Source of the DNA: Geodermatophilus sabuli
GTDB lineage: Bacteria; Actinomycetota; Actinomycetes; Mycobacteriales; Geodermatophilaceae
DNA: 64,000 nt
Assembly (NCBI RefSeq): GCF_010686765.1
Contig: NZ_JAAGWF010000027.1
Span: 46,879 to 110,878, forward strand
Direction of reading: 5' to 3'
Below, piece by piece: positions 38,401-46,337 of this stretch. The position numbers and the translations under genes are program-made. Position 1 is the stretch's first letter. Every line of letters begins with the position of its first letter. Under the pieces are notes generated by a model, which did no database searches, was not told the DNA's origin, and saw only the letters and a list, made by a program, of their open reading frames with translations.

Positions 38401-39015
38401 CCCAATCCGGTGTGGAACCCGTGGCGCAGCACCGCGGCGCTGGCCCTGCGCGGGCTGGGCCGCACCGGCGAGGCGATCGCGGTGGCCGAGGAGGAGGTGC
38501 GGCTGCTGCGCCGCTGGGGCGCGCCCAGTCACCTGGGCGCGTCGCTGCGGCTGCTCGGCGAGGTGCGCGGGGCGGAGGGCGTGGCCGAGCTGCGGGAGGC
38601 GGTGGCCCTGCTGGCCACGACGACGGCTGCCGTCGACCTCGCCCGCGCCCGGTGCACGCTCGGCGCCCGGCCGGAGGTGCCCGACGACGAGGCGGTGCCG
38701 TTGCTGCGTGCGTCGATGGCGGAGGCGCACGCCCGGGGTGCGCTGGGGATCCGGGAGCGCGCGCGGGAGGCGCTGCGGGCCCGGGGCTGCCCCGACGCCC
38801 TCCACGGGGAGACCGTCCGCCCGCCGACGGTGACCGAGCGCCGGATCGCCGAGCTGACCGCCGCCGGGCTGGGGATCCGCGAGGTGGCCCAGCAGCTGTT
38901 CCTCACCCCGGGCATGGTCCGGTCGGTGCTGGAGAAGGCGCCCGCCGACGGCCTCAAGTCCCTCTCAAGTCCCCCCGGCGAGGCTCGTGCACCGGCAACC
39001 GGGAGGACCCCGTGA
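35416..39015 (+). CDS. SARP-STAND-LuxR transcriptional regulator
   Basis: A 1199-residue regulator. Residues 1-95 are an OmpR-type winged helix (LRISLLGACTASYGDAPLDLGGPRQRAVLVVLVL), followed by a BTAD domain to about 255 (VDVWRFERLL; ELGVDPGPALRELE). A STAND-type ATPase has Walker A IEGPAGIGKTRLL near residue 310 and Walker B LVLAIDDVQWCD near 413, then TPR-like repeats. The C-terminal LuxR HTH (TERRIAELTAAGLGIREVAQQLFLTPGMVRSVLEKA) lacks the usual VxxHL recognition end and looks degenerate. GTG follows GGGGAGG. It overlaps an FAD oxidoreductase gene, its likely target. Confidence 0.87.
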   Translation: METGQLRISLLGACTASYGDAPLDLGGPRQRAVLVVLVLARGEVVPVERLTGAVWGDRPPADAAGALQAYVSHLRRRLEPGSAARARSSIIVSGGRGYAVRLPPDAVDVWRFERLLERAATASAAETVQLVGEALGLWRGPPLAEWSDEPWAEPEIARLVELRAVARERLVAARLELGEAALLVPDLETMVADEPLREERWRLLALALYRAHRQADALGALRRARATLADELGVDPGPALRELERQVLVQAPELDVPVRRPRAPDGPAPAAAPVADDLLDREHELAAVRAALDDLAAGEPRLLLIEGPAGIGKTRLLTEVRRLAAERSVRVLTARGSPLEKTFGFGAVRQLFEPQLTDPARRAALLAGAAASARGVFDPMGGDSPDGSFAALHGLYWLAVNLTVDGPLVLAIDDVQWCDSASLRSLAYLVRRLDAVPVLVVGTVRTGEPHEDEELLADLALEPVAVVLRPATLSPDAVTELVGRRLGEPVSPLFALACHGTTSGNPLLLRQLLRGLEADRVRPDAAHADVVVAVGSRAVSSMVLMRLRRLGGAAPVVARAAGVLGDGAPLPVVAALAGLPEQETAAALAALARAEIVKDEQPLAFVHPLVRESVYRDQPAAERALRHERAARLLRAAGAADEQVAAHLLLAPVRGDGAATEVLCSAARTAAERGAADSAVTYLRRALDDLPAGAQRCDLLRELGLLESLVDGAASTGHLLQAYERLEDPAERADVAVAIARTQVFASPPGAATAFARQAAEALPGELHDHRQALLAIELVSGYMHALDPAVWRHPVPDPDGAGHGAQMLAAALAYDATIEGADRERAVRLARSALEGDRLWAVDHGLFWVIAAIIRMLADDDLGDFWARARAEAHARGSLFAVLSTNLWQGFWHWRRGDLAEADSCLTNALDESRMWGGAGIAPPFALAFLIGCHLDRGDVAAARATADAAAGSGPAVGDGGRLLQHAIARVLTAEGHHERALTVLDAVPAPVPVPNPVWNPWRSTAALALRGLGRTGEAIAVAEEEVRLLRRWGAPSHLGASLRLLGEVRGAEGVAELREAVALLATTTAAVDLARARCTLGARPEVPDDEAVPLLRASMAEAHARGALGIRERAREALRARGCPDALHGETVRPPTVTERRIAELTAAGLGIREVAQQLFLTPGMVRSVLEKAPADGLKSLSSPPGEARAPATGRTP
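38953..38970 (+). promoter_or_regulatory. Candidate SARP direct repeat
   Basis: CTCAAGTCC occurs at 38953-38961 and again at 38964, so the TCAAG cores start exactly 11 bases apart (38954, 38965), the spacing recognised by SARP regulators. They lie 43 bases before the first FAD oxidoreductase. Similar CAAG motifs recur at 40413, 40425 and 40447 before the second one, less regularly. Confidence 0.35.
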
Positions 39016-40403
39016 CGCAGCAGCAGATCGCGACGGCGCCGCGGGCCCGCGCCGAGCCGTTGCGTGGGCTCTGCGGGGGCTCGGTGCAGCTGCCGGGCGA
39101 TCCGGCCTACGACATGGCCCGCTCGCCGTGGAACCTCCAGGTGCGCGACCACCCGGCGGCCGTGGCCTATCCGGCGTTCCCCGACGAGGTGGCCGAGGTG
39201 CTGGTGGCGGCGGCCGGTGCGGGTCTCCGCGTCGCCGCGCAGGGCACCGGTCACGGCGCTCCGCCGCTCGAGGGGCGGCTGGGTGACGCGGTCCTGCTGC
39301 GCACCTCGGCGATGACGGAGCTCGCGATCGACGCCGAGCGCCGCACCGTGCGTGCGGGGGCCGGCGTGCTGTGGGGCGACCTCGCCGACGCCGCGGGGCG
39401 GCAGGGTCTGGCCGCGCGGCACCCGTCGTCGCCCGACGTGGGGGTGGTCGGTTACTCGCTCGGCGGGGGCATCGGCTGGTACGCCCGCAGGCTGGGTCTG
39501 CAGTGCAACGCGGTCTCCGCCGTCGAGCTGGTGCTGGCCGACGGCAGCTGCGTGCGGGCCACCGCCGACTCCGAGCCGGAGCTGTTCTGGGCGCTGCGCG
39601 GCGGGGCCACTCCGGTCGGCGTCGTCACCGCGCTGGAGTTCGCGCTCTTCCCCCTGGAGACCGTCGTCGCCGGGCACCTCTCCTGGGACTGGACGGCGGT
39701 CGAGCGGGTCCTCCCGGCGTGGGTGGCCTGGTGCGCGCAGGCGCCGGAGGAGGTCACCACGGCGTTCCGGCTGCTCGACGTCCCCGCCGACGAGCTGGTC
39801 CCGGCCGAGCTGCGTGGCCGGCGCATCGCGATGATCGACGGCGCCGTGCTGGGCGACGACGCCTCCGCCGCGGAGGTCCTCGCGCCGCTGCGCGCGCTGC
39901 GGCCGGAGTTCGACACGGTCGCCCGGGTGCCCGCCGCGTCGCTCGTCCGGCTGCACCTCGACCCCGAGGGGCCGACGCCCGCCTACGCGAGCAGCACGCT
40001 GGTCTCCGGCCTGCCCGACGCCGCGATCGCCGCGATCGTCGAGGCGGTGGGTCCCGGCTCGGGAACGCGGCTGGCCGCCGCGGAGCTGCGCCAGCTCGGC
40101 GGGGCGCTGGCCCGACCCGACCCGGACGGCGGGGCGCTGGCCGCGCTCGACGGGCAGTTCCTGGCGCTCGGTCTCGGCCTCGGGGGCGGGGACGACGGCG
40201 ACTGGGCGCGCCAGCGCGAGGACGCGGGCCGCTTCCTGTCCGCCCTGGAGCCGTGGGCGACCGGGCGGCAGTACCTCCCGATGCTCGACGCCCGCACCGA
40301 CACCCGGAAGGTCTTCCCGCCCGGCGTGCACGCGCGGCTCTCCGCCGTCCGCCGCGCCGTCGATCCCGGCGACCTCTTCCTCGCCGCACACGACCAGACC
40401 TGA
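39012..40403 (+). CDS. FAD-binding oxidoreductase, PCMH type (copy 1)
   Basis: A 463-residue flavoenzyme of the BBE/6-hydroxynicotine-oxidase group. The PCMH domain has VAAQGTGHGAPPLEGRLGDAVLLRTSAM with His at the place that can carry covalent FAD, then GVVGYSLGGGIGWYARRLGLQCNAVSAVELVLADG. The C-terminus ends with RAVDPGDLFLAAH, the family FAD-contact motif. GTG overlaps the regulator's stop. It is a paralogue of the next gene, and both start within an identical 15-base block GGAGGACCCCGTGAC. The substrate is unknown. Confidence 0.85.
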   Translation: MTQQQIATAPRARAEPLRGLCGGSVQLPGDPAYDMARSPWNLQVRDHPAAVAYPAFPDEVAEVLVAAAGAGLRVAAQGTGHGAPPLEGRLGDAVLLRTSAMTELAIDAERRTVRAGAGVLWGDLADAAGRQGLAARHPSSPDVGVVGYSLGGGIGWYARRLGLQCNAVSAVELVLADGSCVRATADSEPELFWALRGGATPVGVVTALEFALFPLETVVAGHLSWDWTAVERVLPAWVAWCAQAPEEVTTAFRLLDVPADELVPAELRGRRIAMIDGAVLGDDASAAEVLAPLRALRPEFDTVARVPAASLVRLHLDPEGPTPAYASSTLVSGLPDAAIAAIVEAVGPGSGTRLAAAELRQLGGALARPDPDGGALAALDGQFLALGLGLGGGDDGDWARQREDAGRFLSALEPWATGRQYLPMLDARTDTRKVFPPGVHARLSAVRRAVDPGDLFLAAHDQT

Positions 40404-40500
40404 GGCCGGTCTCAAGCGCGGCTGCAAGCCCGCCGCAGCCTCCCGTCAAGGCCCCGGATCCACGGTTGCCCCACCAACCAGATCCAACCTGGAGGACCCC

Positions 40501-41901
40501 GTGACCCTCACCCTCGACGCCCCCTACGTCGACTCGGAGATCTCGTTCGACGCCCTGCGCGCCGAGCTGACCGGCTCCCTGCACACCCCGGACGAGCCGG
40601 AGTACGACGCGCTCGTGAGCCCCTGGAACCTGGCCGTCCCGATGCGGCCGGCCGCCGTCGTCGCCGTCGGCACGGCGGAGGACGTCGTCGCCGCCGTGCG
40701 CTTCGCCGGCGCGCACGGATTCACCGCCGGCGTGCAGGCCACCGGCCACGGCGCCGAGCGGTCGCTGGCCGGCCACCTGCTGGTCCTCACCCGCGGACTG
40801 GACGAGGTCACGGTGCACCCCGAGGGCTGGGCCCGCGTGGGCGCCGGGGTCAAGTGGTCGCAGCTGGTGCCGGTCGCCGCCCGGTACGGCCTGGCCGGCG
40901 TCAACGGCTCCACCACCGACGTCGGCATCGTCGGCTACACCACCGGCGGCGGTGTCGGCCCGATGGCCCGGACCCACGGCATCAACGCCGACCGCGTGCG
41001 CGCCTTCGAGGTCGTCACCGGCGACGGCGTCTTCCGGCGGGTGACCCCCACCGAGTACCCGGACCTCTACTTCGCCCTCCGCGGTGGCAAGGGCGCGGCC
41101 GGGATCGTGACCGCCATCGAGTTCGACCTGATCCGCATGCCGGAGTTCTACGGCGGGGCCGTCTACTTCGACGGCGCCGACGCCGCCGCGGTGATCGACC
41201 GGTGGCGGGGCTGGGCCGACGCCCTCCCGGAGCAGGGGACGACGTCGTTCGTCGTCTTCCAGCTGCCCCCGATGCCCGACGTCCCGCCGCCGCTGGCCGG
41301 CCGGATGACCCTGGGCGTCCGGTTCCTGTGGACCGGGGAGCCGGAGGAGGGCGCGCGGCTGCTGGACGAGCTGCGTGCGGTCGCGCCGGTGATCCTGGAC
41401 GACGCGGAGCTGCGTCCCTACACGGAGATCGACCACGTGCACGCCGACCCCGTCGACCCGATGCCGGTCGTCGACCCGGCGATCCTGCTGAACGGCTTCC
41501 CGGCCGAGGCGGCCCAGCGGCTGCTCGCCGTCGCCGGCCACGGCTCGGGCTCCCCGCAGGTGCTGGTGGAGGTGCGGCACCTGGGTGGCGCCTACGCCCG
41601 CGAGGGGCAGCACCCCAGCGCCTTCAGCCACCGTGCGGCCAGGTTCAGCGTGCTGGCCGTCGGGATGGCGGTCGACGAGGCGACGGCCGCCGGTGCCCTG
41701 GCGCACGCCGACCAGGTGTTCGCCGCGCTGGCCGACTGGGACACCGGTGGGGTGTGGCCGAACTTCGGCATCCCGCACGACGCCGTCTCGGCCCGCCGCT
41801 GCTACGACGAGCCGACGTTGGCGCGGCTCCGCGAGGTCGTCGACACCTACGACCCGCAGGGCGTCCTGCAGGCCGGCTACTACACGCGGGCGGCCGGCTG
41901 A
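40501..41901 (+). CDS. FAD-binding oxidoreductase, PCMH type (copy 2)
   Basis: A 466-residue paralogue of the preceding gene. It has VQATGHGAERSLAGHLLVLTRGLDE with the covalent-FAD His, GIVGYTTGGGVGPMARTHGINADRVRAFEVVTGDG, and the closing YDPQGVLQAGYYTRAAG. The 97-base gap before it (40404-40500) holds CAAG motifs and the shared ribosome site. Presumably both enzymes are under the upstream SARP regulator and oxidise related alcohols, sugars or amines; nothing narrows that further. Confidence 0.85.
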   Translation: MTLTLDAPYVDSEISFDALRAELTGSLHTPDEPEYDALVSPWNLAVPMRPAAVVAVGTAEDVVAAVRFAGAHGFTAGVQATGHGAERSLAGHLLVLTRGLDEVTVHPEGWARVGAGVKWSQLVPVAARYGLAGVNGSTTDVGIVGYTTGGGVGPMARTHGINADRVRAFEVVTGDGVFRRVTPTEYPDLYFALRGGKGAAGIVTAIEFDLIRMPEFYGGAVYFDGADAAAVIDRWRGWADALPEQGTTSFVVFQLPPMPDVPPPLAGRMTLGVRFLWTGEPEEGARLLDELRAVAPVILDDAELRPYTEIDHVHADPVDPMPVVDPAILLNGFPAEAAQRLLAVAGHGSGSPQVLVEVRHLGGAYAREGQHPSAFSHRAARFSVLAVGMAVDEATAAGALAHADQVFAALADWDTGGVWPNFGIPHDAVSARRCYDEPTLARLREVVDTYDPQGVLQAGYYTRAAG

Positions 41902-42007
41902 CCGGTCGCCCGGCCCCGGCTGCGTCGATCACGGGGTCGTTGCCGGCGACACGGCGGGAGACGCCGTGGAACCCGACGACGACCCCCTGATCGACGGGCC
42001 GGCGGGG

Positions 42008-42544
42008 TCAGGAGTCCAGCACCAGCCGGAGCTCGTCGCGCAGCGCCGGGAGGTCGACCCCGCGGTCGTACAGCACCTTCATCGCCAGACCCGCACCCTC
42101 GCGCAGGAGGCCGAGGAGGATGTGCCCGTCGGTGATGCTCCGCGACCGCATCGCCAGTGCCTCCCGCAGCGACAGCTCCAGCACCTTCTTGGCCCGCGGG
42201 GTGAACGGGATGTGCCCCGAGGGCTCGCGGGGGTCGCGCGGCGCGTCCAGCGCCCCCGGCCCGAAGGTCGCCTCGACCGTGGTGCGGACGGCGTCCAGGT
42301 CGATGCCGACCGACGTGAGCGCCGCGGCGTCCAGGTCGTCGCCGGCGAGGGGCGCCAGGGCGTCGACGACCACCTGCCGGGTGATCCCGTGCCGGCCGAG
42401 CGCCCGGGCTGACGTCGTCCCCGGCTGGGCCAGGAGGCCGAGCAGGAGGTGCTCGGTGCCGATCCGCCCGTGCCGCAGCGCCCGGGCCTCCTGCTGCGCC
42501 CCGACGACGACCTCGCGGGCCTCGCGGGTGAACCGTTCGAACAT
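42008..42544 (-). CDS. Clp N-domain protein without ATPase
   Basis: A 178-residue protein made only of the double Clp N-terminal repeat: MFERFTREAREVVVGAQQEARALRHGRIGTEHLLLGLLAQ and PFTPRAKKVLELSLREALAMRSRSITDGHILLGLLREG are ClpC-like, but no AAA module follows. It may act as an adaptor or competitor for ClpC1P substrates. Three bases separate it from the small HTH gene upstream, a pairing seen in other actinobacteria. Confidence 0.85.
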   Translation of the reverse strand: MFERFTREAREVVVGAQQEARALRHGRIGTEHLLLGLLAQPGTTSARALGRHGITRQVVVDALAPLAGDDLDAAALTSVGIDLDAVRTTVEATFGPGALDAPRDPREPSGHIPFTPRAKKVLELSLREALAMRSRSITDGHILLGLLREGAGLAMKVLYDRGVDLPALRDELRLVLDS

Positions 42545-42547
42545 CCC

Positions 42548-42781
42548 TCAGTCCTTCCGCCGGAGCGGCCCGCGGCCGCGCGCGTACTTCTTGTGCACCG
42601 CCTGGCGAGTGACGCCCAGTTGCTGCGCGATCTGCTCCCAGGTCCAGCCCTGGTCGCGCGCGTTGTCGACCTGGAGTGCCTCCAGGCGCTCGACGAGGAC
42701 CCGTAACGACCGGACCGCCTTGAGGCCGACCGACGGGTCCCGGCTCGCGGCGGCGGAGGCCACCTGCGTCGTGTCCGTCAT
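42548..42781 (-). CDS. Small HTH regulator next to the Clp-N gene
   Basis: A 77-residue protein. The HTH is RDQGWTWEQIAQQLGVTRQAVHKKYARG, resembling DNA-binding homeodomain-like sigma-4 folds. I start at ATG 42781 (MTDTTQVAS), because the promoter -10 box ends just eight bases upstream; the open frame upstream to 42817 would run through the promoter. It probably represses its own leaderless promoter and so the Clp-N gene. Confidence 0.75.
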   Translation of the reverse strand: MTDTTQVASAAASRDPSVGLKAVRSLRVLVERLEALQVDNARDQGWTWEQIAQQLGVTRQAVHKKYARGRGPLRRKD

Positions 42782-42788
42782 GGCTGTC

Positions 42789-42828
42789 AACCTATGTTGC
42801 TTCCGCGGTCGTGTCAACTGCAGTTGAC
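42789..42828 (-). promoter_or_regulatory. Promoter with a 16-bp palindromic operator
   Basis: On the minus strand TTGACA (42817-42812) and TAGGTT (42794-42789) are spaced exactly 17 bases. The perfect palindrome GTCAACTGCAGTTGAC (42813-42828) overlaps the -35 box. Seven bases lie between the -10 box and the ATG, so the transcript should be leaderless. Confidence 0.7.
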
Positions 42829-42842
42829 GCCGGGGAGCCGGG

Positions 42843-43151
42843 TCAGGTGGGGGAGTACACCTCGTGATGGGTCACGGTGACCTCGCGGTCGACGAGCCAG
42901 CGGTCGTCCTCGGGGTAGAACACCGCCCGGGAGACGTCCTCACCGGCGAACCCGCGGACCACGTCCAGGCTGTCCCACAGGCTCAGCGTGACGATCTCGG
43001 TACGACCGTCCGCGAGGTCGCGGGTCAGCAGGTGCGCACCCCGGTTGCCGGGGGTGCGGCGGTAGTGCGCCATCCCCGTCTCCTCGACGTAGGCGGCGTA
43101 GGCGTGGCGGTCCTCGGTGCGCACCCAACCGCGCCACATCCGTGCGATCAC
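42843..43151 (-). CDS. ABM-domain protein
   Basis: A 102-residue single-domain protein: MIARMWRGWVRTEDRHAYAAYVEETGMAHYRRTPGNRGAHLLTRDLADGRTEIVTLSLWDSLDVVRGFAGEDVSRAVFYPEDDRWL is typical of antibiotic biosynthesis monooxygenase-like or heme/quinone-binding dimers. GTG 43151 has GGAGGTGA at a good distance. It is in frame with the upstream oxidoreductase gene across a TAG stop and five codons. Function unassigned. Confidence 0.72.
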   Translation of the reverse strand: MIARMWRGWVRTEDRHAYAAYVEETGMAHYRRTPGNRGAHLLTRDLADGRTEIVTLSLWDSLDVVRGFAGEDVSRAVFYPEDDRWLVDREVTVTHHEVYSPT

Positions 43152-43166
43152 CGCGTCACCTCCGGG

Positions 43167-44132
43167 CTACAGGGTGAAGACGATCTTCCCGGCGGTGCGG
43201 CCCTCGAGCATCCGCTCGAAGCCCTCACGGGCCTGGGCCATGGGCAGCTCGACGTCGATGACGGGGCGGATGCCGGTCACCCGGCACATCTGCACGAGCG
43301 ACTCCAGCTCGTCGCGGGTGCCCATCGTCGAGCCGATCACCGACAGCTGGGTGAAGAAGACCCGGTTCAGCTCGGCGCCGGGGTTGAAGCCGCTGGTGGC
43401 GCCGCAGGTGACCAGCACGCCGCCGGGGCGCAGCGACTTGATGCTGTGGCTCCAGGTCGCCTCGCCGACGGTCTCCATCACGCCGTCCACCCGCTCGGGC
43501 AGCCGGGCACCGGTCTCGAAGGCCTGGTCGGCGCCCAGCGCCAGGGCGGCGGCGCGCTTGTCCTCGCTGCGCCCGGTGACCCACATCCGGTACCCGGCGG
43601 CGCGCCCGAGCGCGACCAGGGCCGTCGCCACCCCGCCGCTGGCGCCCTGGACGAGCACGGTGGCGCCCGGCCGCAGTCCCGACTTCACGAACAGCATCCG
43701 GTAGGCGGTCAGCCAGGCCGTGGGCAGGCAGGCGGCCTCGGCGAAGGACAGCTCGGCCGGCTTCGGCACGAGGTTGCGGCGGGGGACGGCGACCTGCTCG
43801 GCCATCGTGCCCTGGTGCAGCTCGGAGAACAGCGAGCGCTTGGGGTCCAGGGTCTCGTCGCCGGTCCAGCCCGGAGTGGCCACCACCCCGTGCACGACGA
43901 CCTCGTTGCCCTCGGCGTCGATGCCGGCCGCGTCGGTGCCCAGGATCATCGGCATCCGCTCCTGCGGCAGTCCCACCCCGCGCAGGCTGAAGAGGTCGTG
44001 GTGGTTGAGCGAGGCGGCCTTGACCTGCACCGTGGTCCAGCCGTCGGCCGGCTCCGGCGCGGGGCGCTCACCGATCTCCAGCACGGAGAGCGGGTCCTTC
44101 GGGGCGGGCGTGGAGACGAAGGCAGCGAGCAT
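43167..44132 (-). CDS. Quinone oxidoreductase-like zinc-independent dehydrogenase
   Basis: A 321-residue MDR-superfamily reductase. GroES-like N-domain (VQVKAASLNHHDLFSLRGVGLPQERMPMILGTDAAG) and Rossmann domain with GATVLVQGASGGVATALVALGRAAGYRMWVTGRSEDK. The structural zinc Cys cluster is absent. It ends in TAG, one of four such stops in the window. Confidence 0.85.
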   Translation of the reverse strand: MLAAFVSTPAPKDPLSVLEIGERPAPEPADGWTTVQVKAASLNHHDLFSLRGVGLPQERMPMILGTDAAGIDAEGNEVVVHGVVATPGWTGDETLDPKRSLFSELHQGTMAEQVAVPRRNLVPKPAELSFAEAACLPTAWLTAYRMLFVKSGLRPGATVLVQGASGGVATALVALGRAAGYRMWVTGRSEDKRAAALALGADQAFETGARLPERVDGVMETVGEATWSHSIKSLRPGGVLVTCGATSGFNPGAELNRVFFTQLSVIGSTMGTRDELESLVQMCRVTGIRPVIDVELPMAQAREGFERMLEGRTAGKIVFTL

Positions 44133-44268
44133 GGTCGGACGCTAACCGAGCCGCCGACCAGCGGCGACGTCGGCCCGCGCGCGAGGGGGTAGGCGGCGGT
44201 GCAGCCGTCCGGGACCATCGCGGCCGACGGGTCGCCGCCCGCGGCCCGCTGCCGGGAGGACTCCGACG

Positions 44269-45159
44269 ATGACGGTCCCCGCATCGCAGCCCGCGCCGCT
44301 GGTCGACGAGGCGAACGCCGAGCAGTTCCGGGCCTGGAACGGCGACGACGTCGAGCACTGGGTCACGCACGTCGACCGCTACGAGGCGGCCAGCGCCCGC
44401 TTCGACCGGTGGCTGCTCGACGCGGCCGCCATCACCGCTCCCGATCACGTGCTCGACGTCGGGTGCGGCGCCGGGGTCTCCAGCGCCGCCGCTGCCCGCG
44501 CGGCGGTGGACGGGCACGTCACCGGCCTCGACCTGTCCGCGCCGCTGCTGGCCGTGGCCCGGCGCCGAGCCGAGGCGGCCGGCCTGACCAACGTGACGTT
44601 CGTGCAGGGCGACGCCCAGGTGCACCCCTTCGAGCCCGCGGCGTTCGACGTCGTCCTCAGCCGGTTCGGCGTCATGTTCTTCGCCGATCCGCCCGCCGCG
44701 TTCGCCAACCTCGGTGCGGCCGTCCGGCCGGGGGGACGGCTGGCGATGCTGGCCTGGCAGGGGATGGCGCGCAACGAGTGGCTCGGCATCCTGTTCGAGA
44801 CCCTGGCCGCCGGTCGGTCGCTGCCCGAGCCGCCGGTCGGTGCTCCCGGACCGTTCGGCCTCGCCGACCCGGACACCGTGCGCCGCCTGCTCACCGGAGC
44901 CGGGTTCGTCGACGTCGACCTCGCCGACGTGCGCGAGCCCGAGCGCGTGGGCGCGGACGTCGACGACGCCTACGCCTTCATGAGCTCCCTCGGCCCCACG
45001 AAGGGGCTCCTCGCCGGCTTGGACGAGCACGACCGTGCGTCGGCACTGTCCGCGCTCCGCGCCCGGCTGGCCGACCGGGCGGGCCCGGACGGGGTGCTGC
45101 TGGGCGCCGCGGCCTGGCTGGTGACCGCGCGGCGCGGCAGCATCGACGCACGACGCTGA
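44269..45159 (+). CDS. Class I SAM-dependent methyltransferase
   Basis: A 296-residue methyltransferase. Motif I is HVLDVGCGAGVSSAAAARAAVDGHVTGLDLS (from about residue 62), followed by FVQGDAQVHPFEPAAFDVVLSRFGVMFFADPPAAFANLGAAVRPGGRL. It resembles ubiquinone/menaquinone-type or small-molecule methylases; the substrate is unknown. GGGAGGAC precedes the ATG. It is divergent from the oxidoreductase gene. Confidence 0.85.
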   Translation: MTVPASQPAPLVDEANAEQFRAWNGDDVEHWVTHVDRYEAASARFDRWLLDAAAITAPDHVLDVGCGAGVSSAAAARAAVDGHVTGLDLSAPLLAVARRRAEAAGLTNVTFVQGDAQVHPFEPAAFDVVLSRFGVMFFADPPAAFANLGAAVRPGGRLAMLAWQGMARNEWLGILFETLAAGRSLPEPPVGAPGPFGLADPDTVRRLLTGAGFVDVDLADVREPERVGADVDDAYAFMSSLGPTKGLLAGLDEHDRASALSALRARLADRAGPDGVLLGAAAWLVTARRGSIDARR

Positions 45160-45206
45160 CCGTCCGCTCCCGCTCCCTGGCCCTCGCTGCGATGCTCCTG
45201 GGGCTC

Positions 45207-46214
45207 TCAGCGGACGACGACGACGTGCTCCCCGCGCGGCACGAACTCGCCGATGACCGGGGCGCCGGGCACCTCGCCGCCCAGCAGCAGACCACCGGAG
45301 GTCTGCGCGTCGGCGAGCAGCAGCGCCTCGTCGTCGGAGACCGCGGACAGGTCGGTGTGCGGCCGCACCCAGTCCAGGTTGCGCCGGGTGCCACCGGAGA
45401 CGAAGCCGTCGGCCAGGGCCTGGCGCGCCCCGGTGAGGTAGGGGACGGCGGCGGCGTCGACCACGGCGGTCACCCCGCTGGCCCGGGCCATCTTGTAGAG
45501 GTGTCCGAGCAGCCCGAAGCCGGTGACGTCGGTGCCGGCGCGGATGCCGGCGTCGACGGCCGCGCGGCCGGCGTCCCGGTTGAGCGCGGTCATCGAGGCG
45601 ACTGCCTCCTCCGACACCTCGCCGGTGGCCTTCATCCGGCTGTTGAGCACGCCCACGCCGAGGGGCTTGGTGAGCGACAGCGGCGTCCCGGCCACCGCGG
45701 CGTCGTTGCGGACCAGCCGGTCGAGGTCGACCAGACCGGTGACCGCCATCCCGTACTTGGGCTCGGGGTCGTCGATCGAGTGCCCGCCGCCGACGTGGCA
45801 GCCGGCCTCCTGGGCGACCTCCAGCCCCCCGCGGAGCACCTCGGCGGCCAGTTCCGCGGGCAGTACCTCGCGCGGCCAGCCGAGCAGGTTGACCGCGACG
45901 ACCGGCGTGCCGCCCATCGCGTAGACGTCGGAGAGCGCGTTCGCCGCCGCGATCCGGCCGAACGTGTACGCGTCGTCGACCACCGGCGTGAAGAAGTCGG
46001 TGGTGAGCACCAGGCCCTGCCCGCCGGCGATGCGGACGACGGCGGCGTCGTCGCCGTCGTCCAGCCCCACCACCAGCTCGGCGTTCGGGCTGGAGGGGCC
46101 ACCGGCGGTCAGCCCGGCCACGACGGCCTCCAGCTCGCCGGGCGGGATCTTGCAGGCGCAGCCGCCGCCGTGCGCGTACTGGGTGAGCCGGATCGTCGCG
46201 GGAGCGGTCGTCAC
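45207..46214 (-). CDS. selD: Selenophosphate synthase
   Basis: A 335-residue enzyme that makes selenophosphate from selenide and ATP, the donor for Sec-tRNA. The catalytic site is GGGCACK with Cys19, Cys21 and Lys22; many organisms have Sec at this place, here it is Cys. LTTDFFTPVVDDAYTFGRIAAANALSDVYAMGG and CHVGGGHSIDDPEPKYG follow. GTG 46214 has TACGGT six bases upstream (46226-46221). It lies 1.5 kb from selC-selA-selB, on the other strand. Confidence 0.95.
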   Translation of the reverse strand: MTTAPATIRLTQYAHGGGCACKIPPGELEAVVAGLTAGGPSSPNAELVVGLDDGDDAAVVRIAGGQGLVLTTDFFTPVVDDAYTFGRIAAANALSDVYAMGGTPVVAVNLLGWPREVLPAELAAEVLRGGLEVAQEAGCHVGGGHSIDDPEPKYGMAVTGLVDLDRLVRNDAAVAGTPLSLTKPLGVGVLNSRMKATGEVSEEAVASMTALNRDAGRAAVDAGIRAGTDVTGFGLLGHLYKMARASGVTAVVDAAAVPYLTGARQALADGFVSGGTRRNLDWVRPHTDLSAVSDDEALLLADAQTSGGLLLGGEVPGAPVIGEFVPRGEHVVVVR

Positions 46215-46337
46215 GCCCCGACCGTAGTCGCGCCCGGACCGGCTCAGCAGCGCGTTCCCGCCGCACGGGAGATCCCCGGCTCTCGACAGCCCGCCGGTCG
46301 GACCCCGAGCATGACGCCCGGATCCCGGGAGGTCGCC

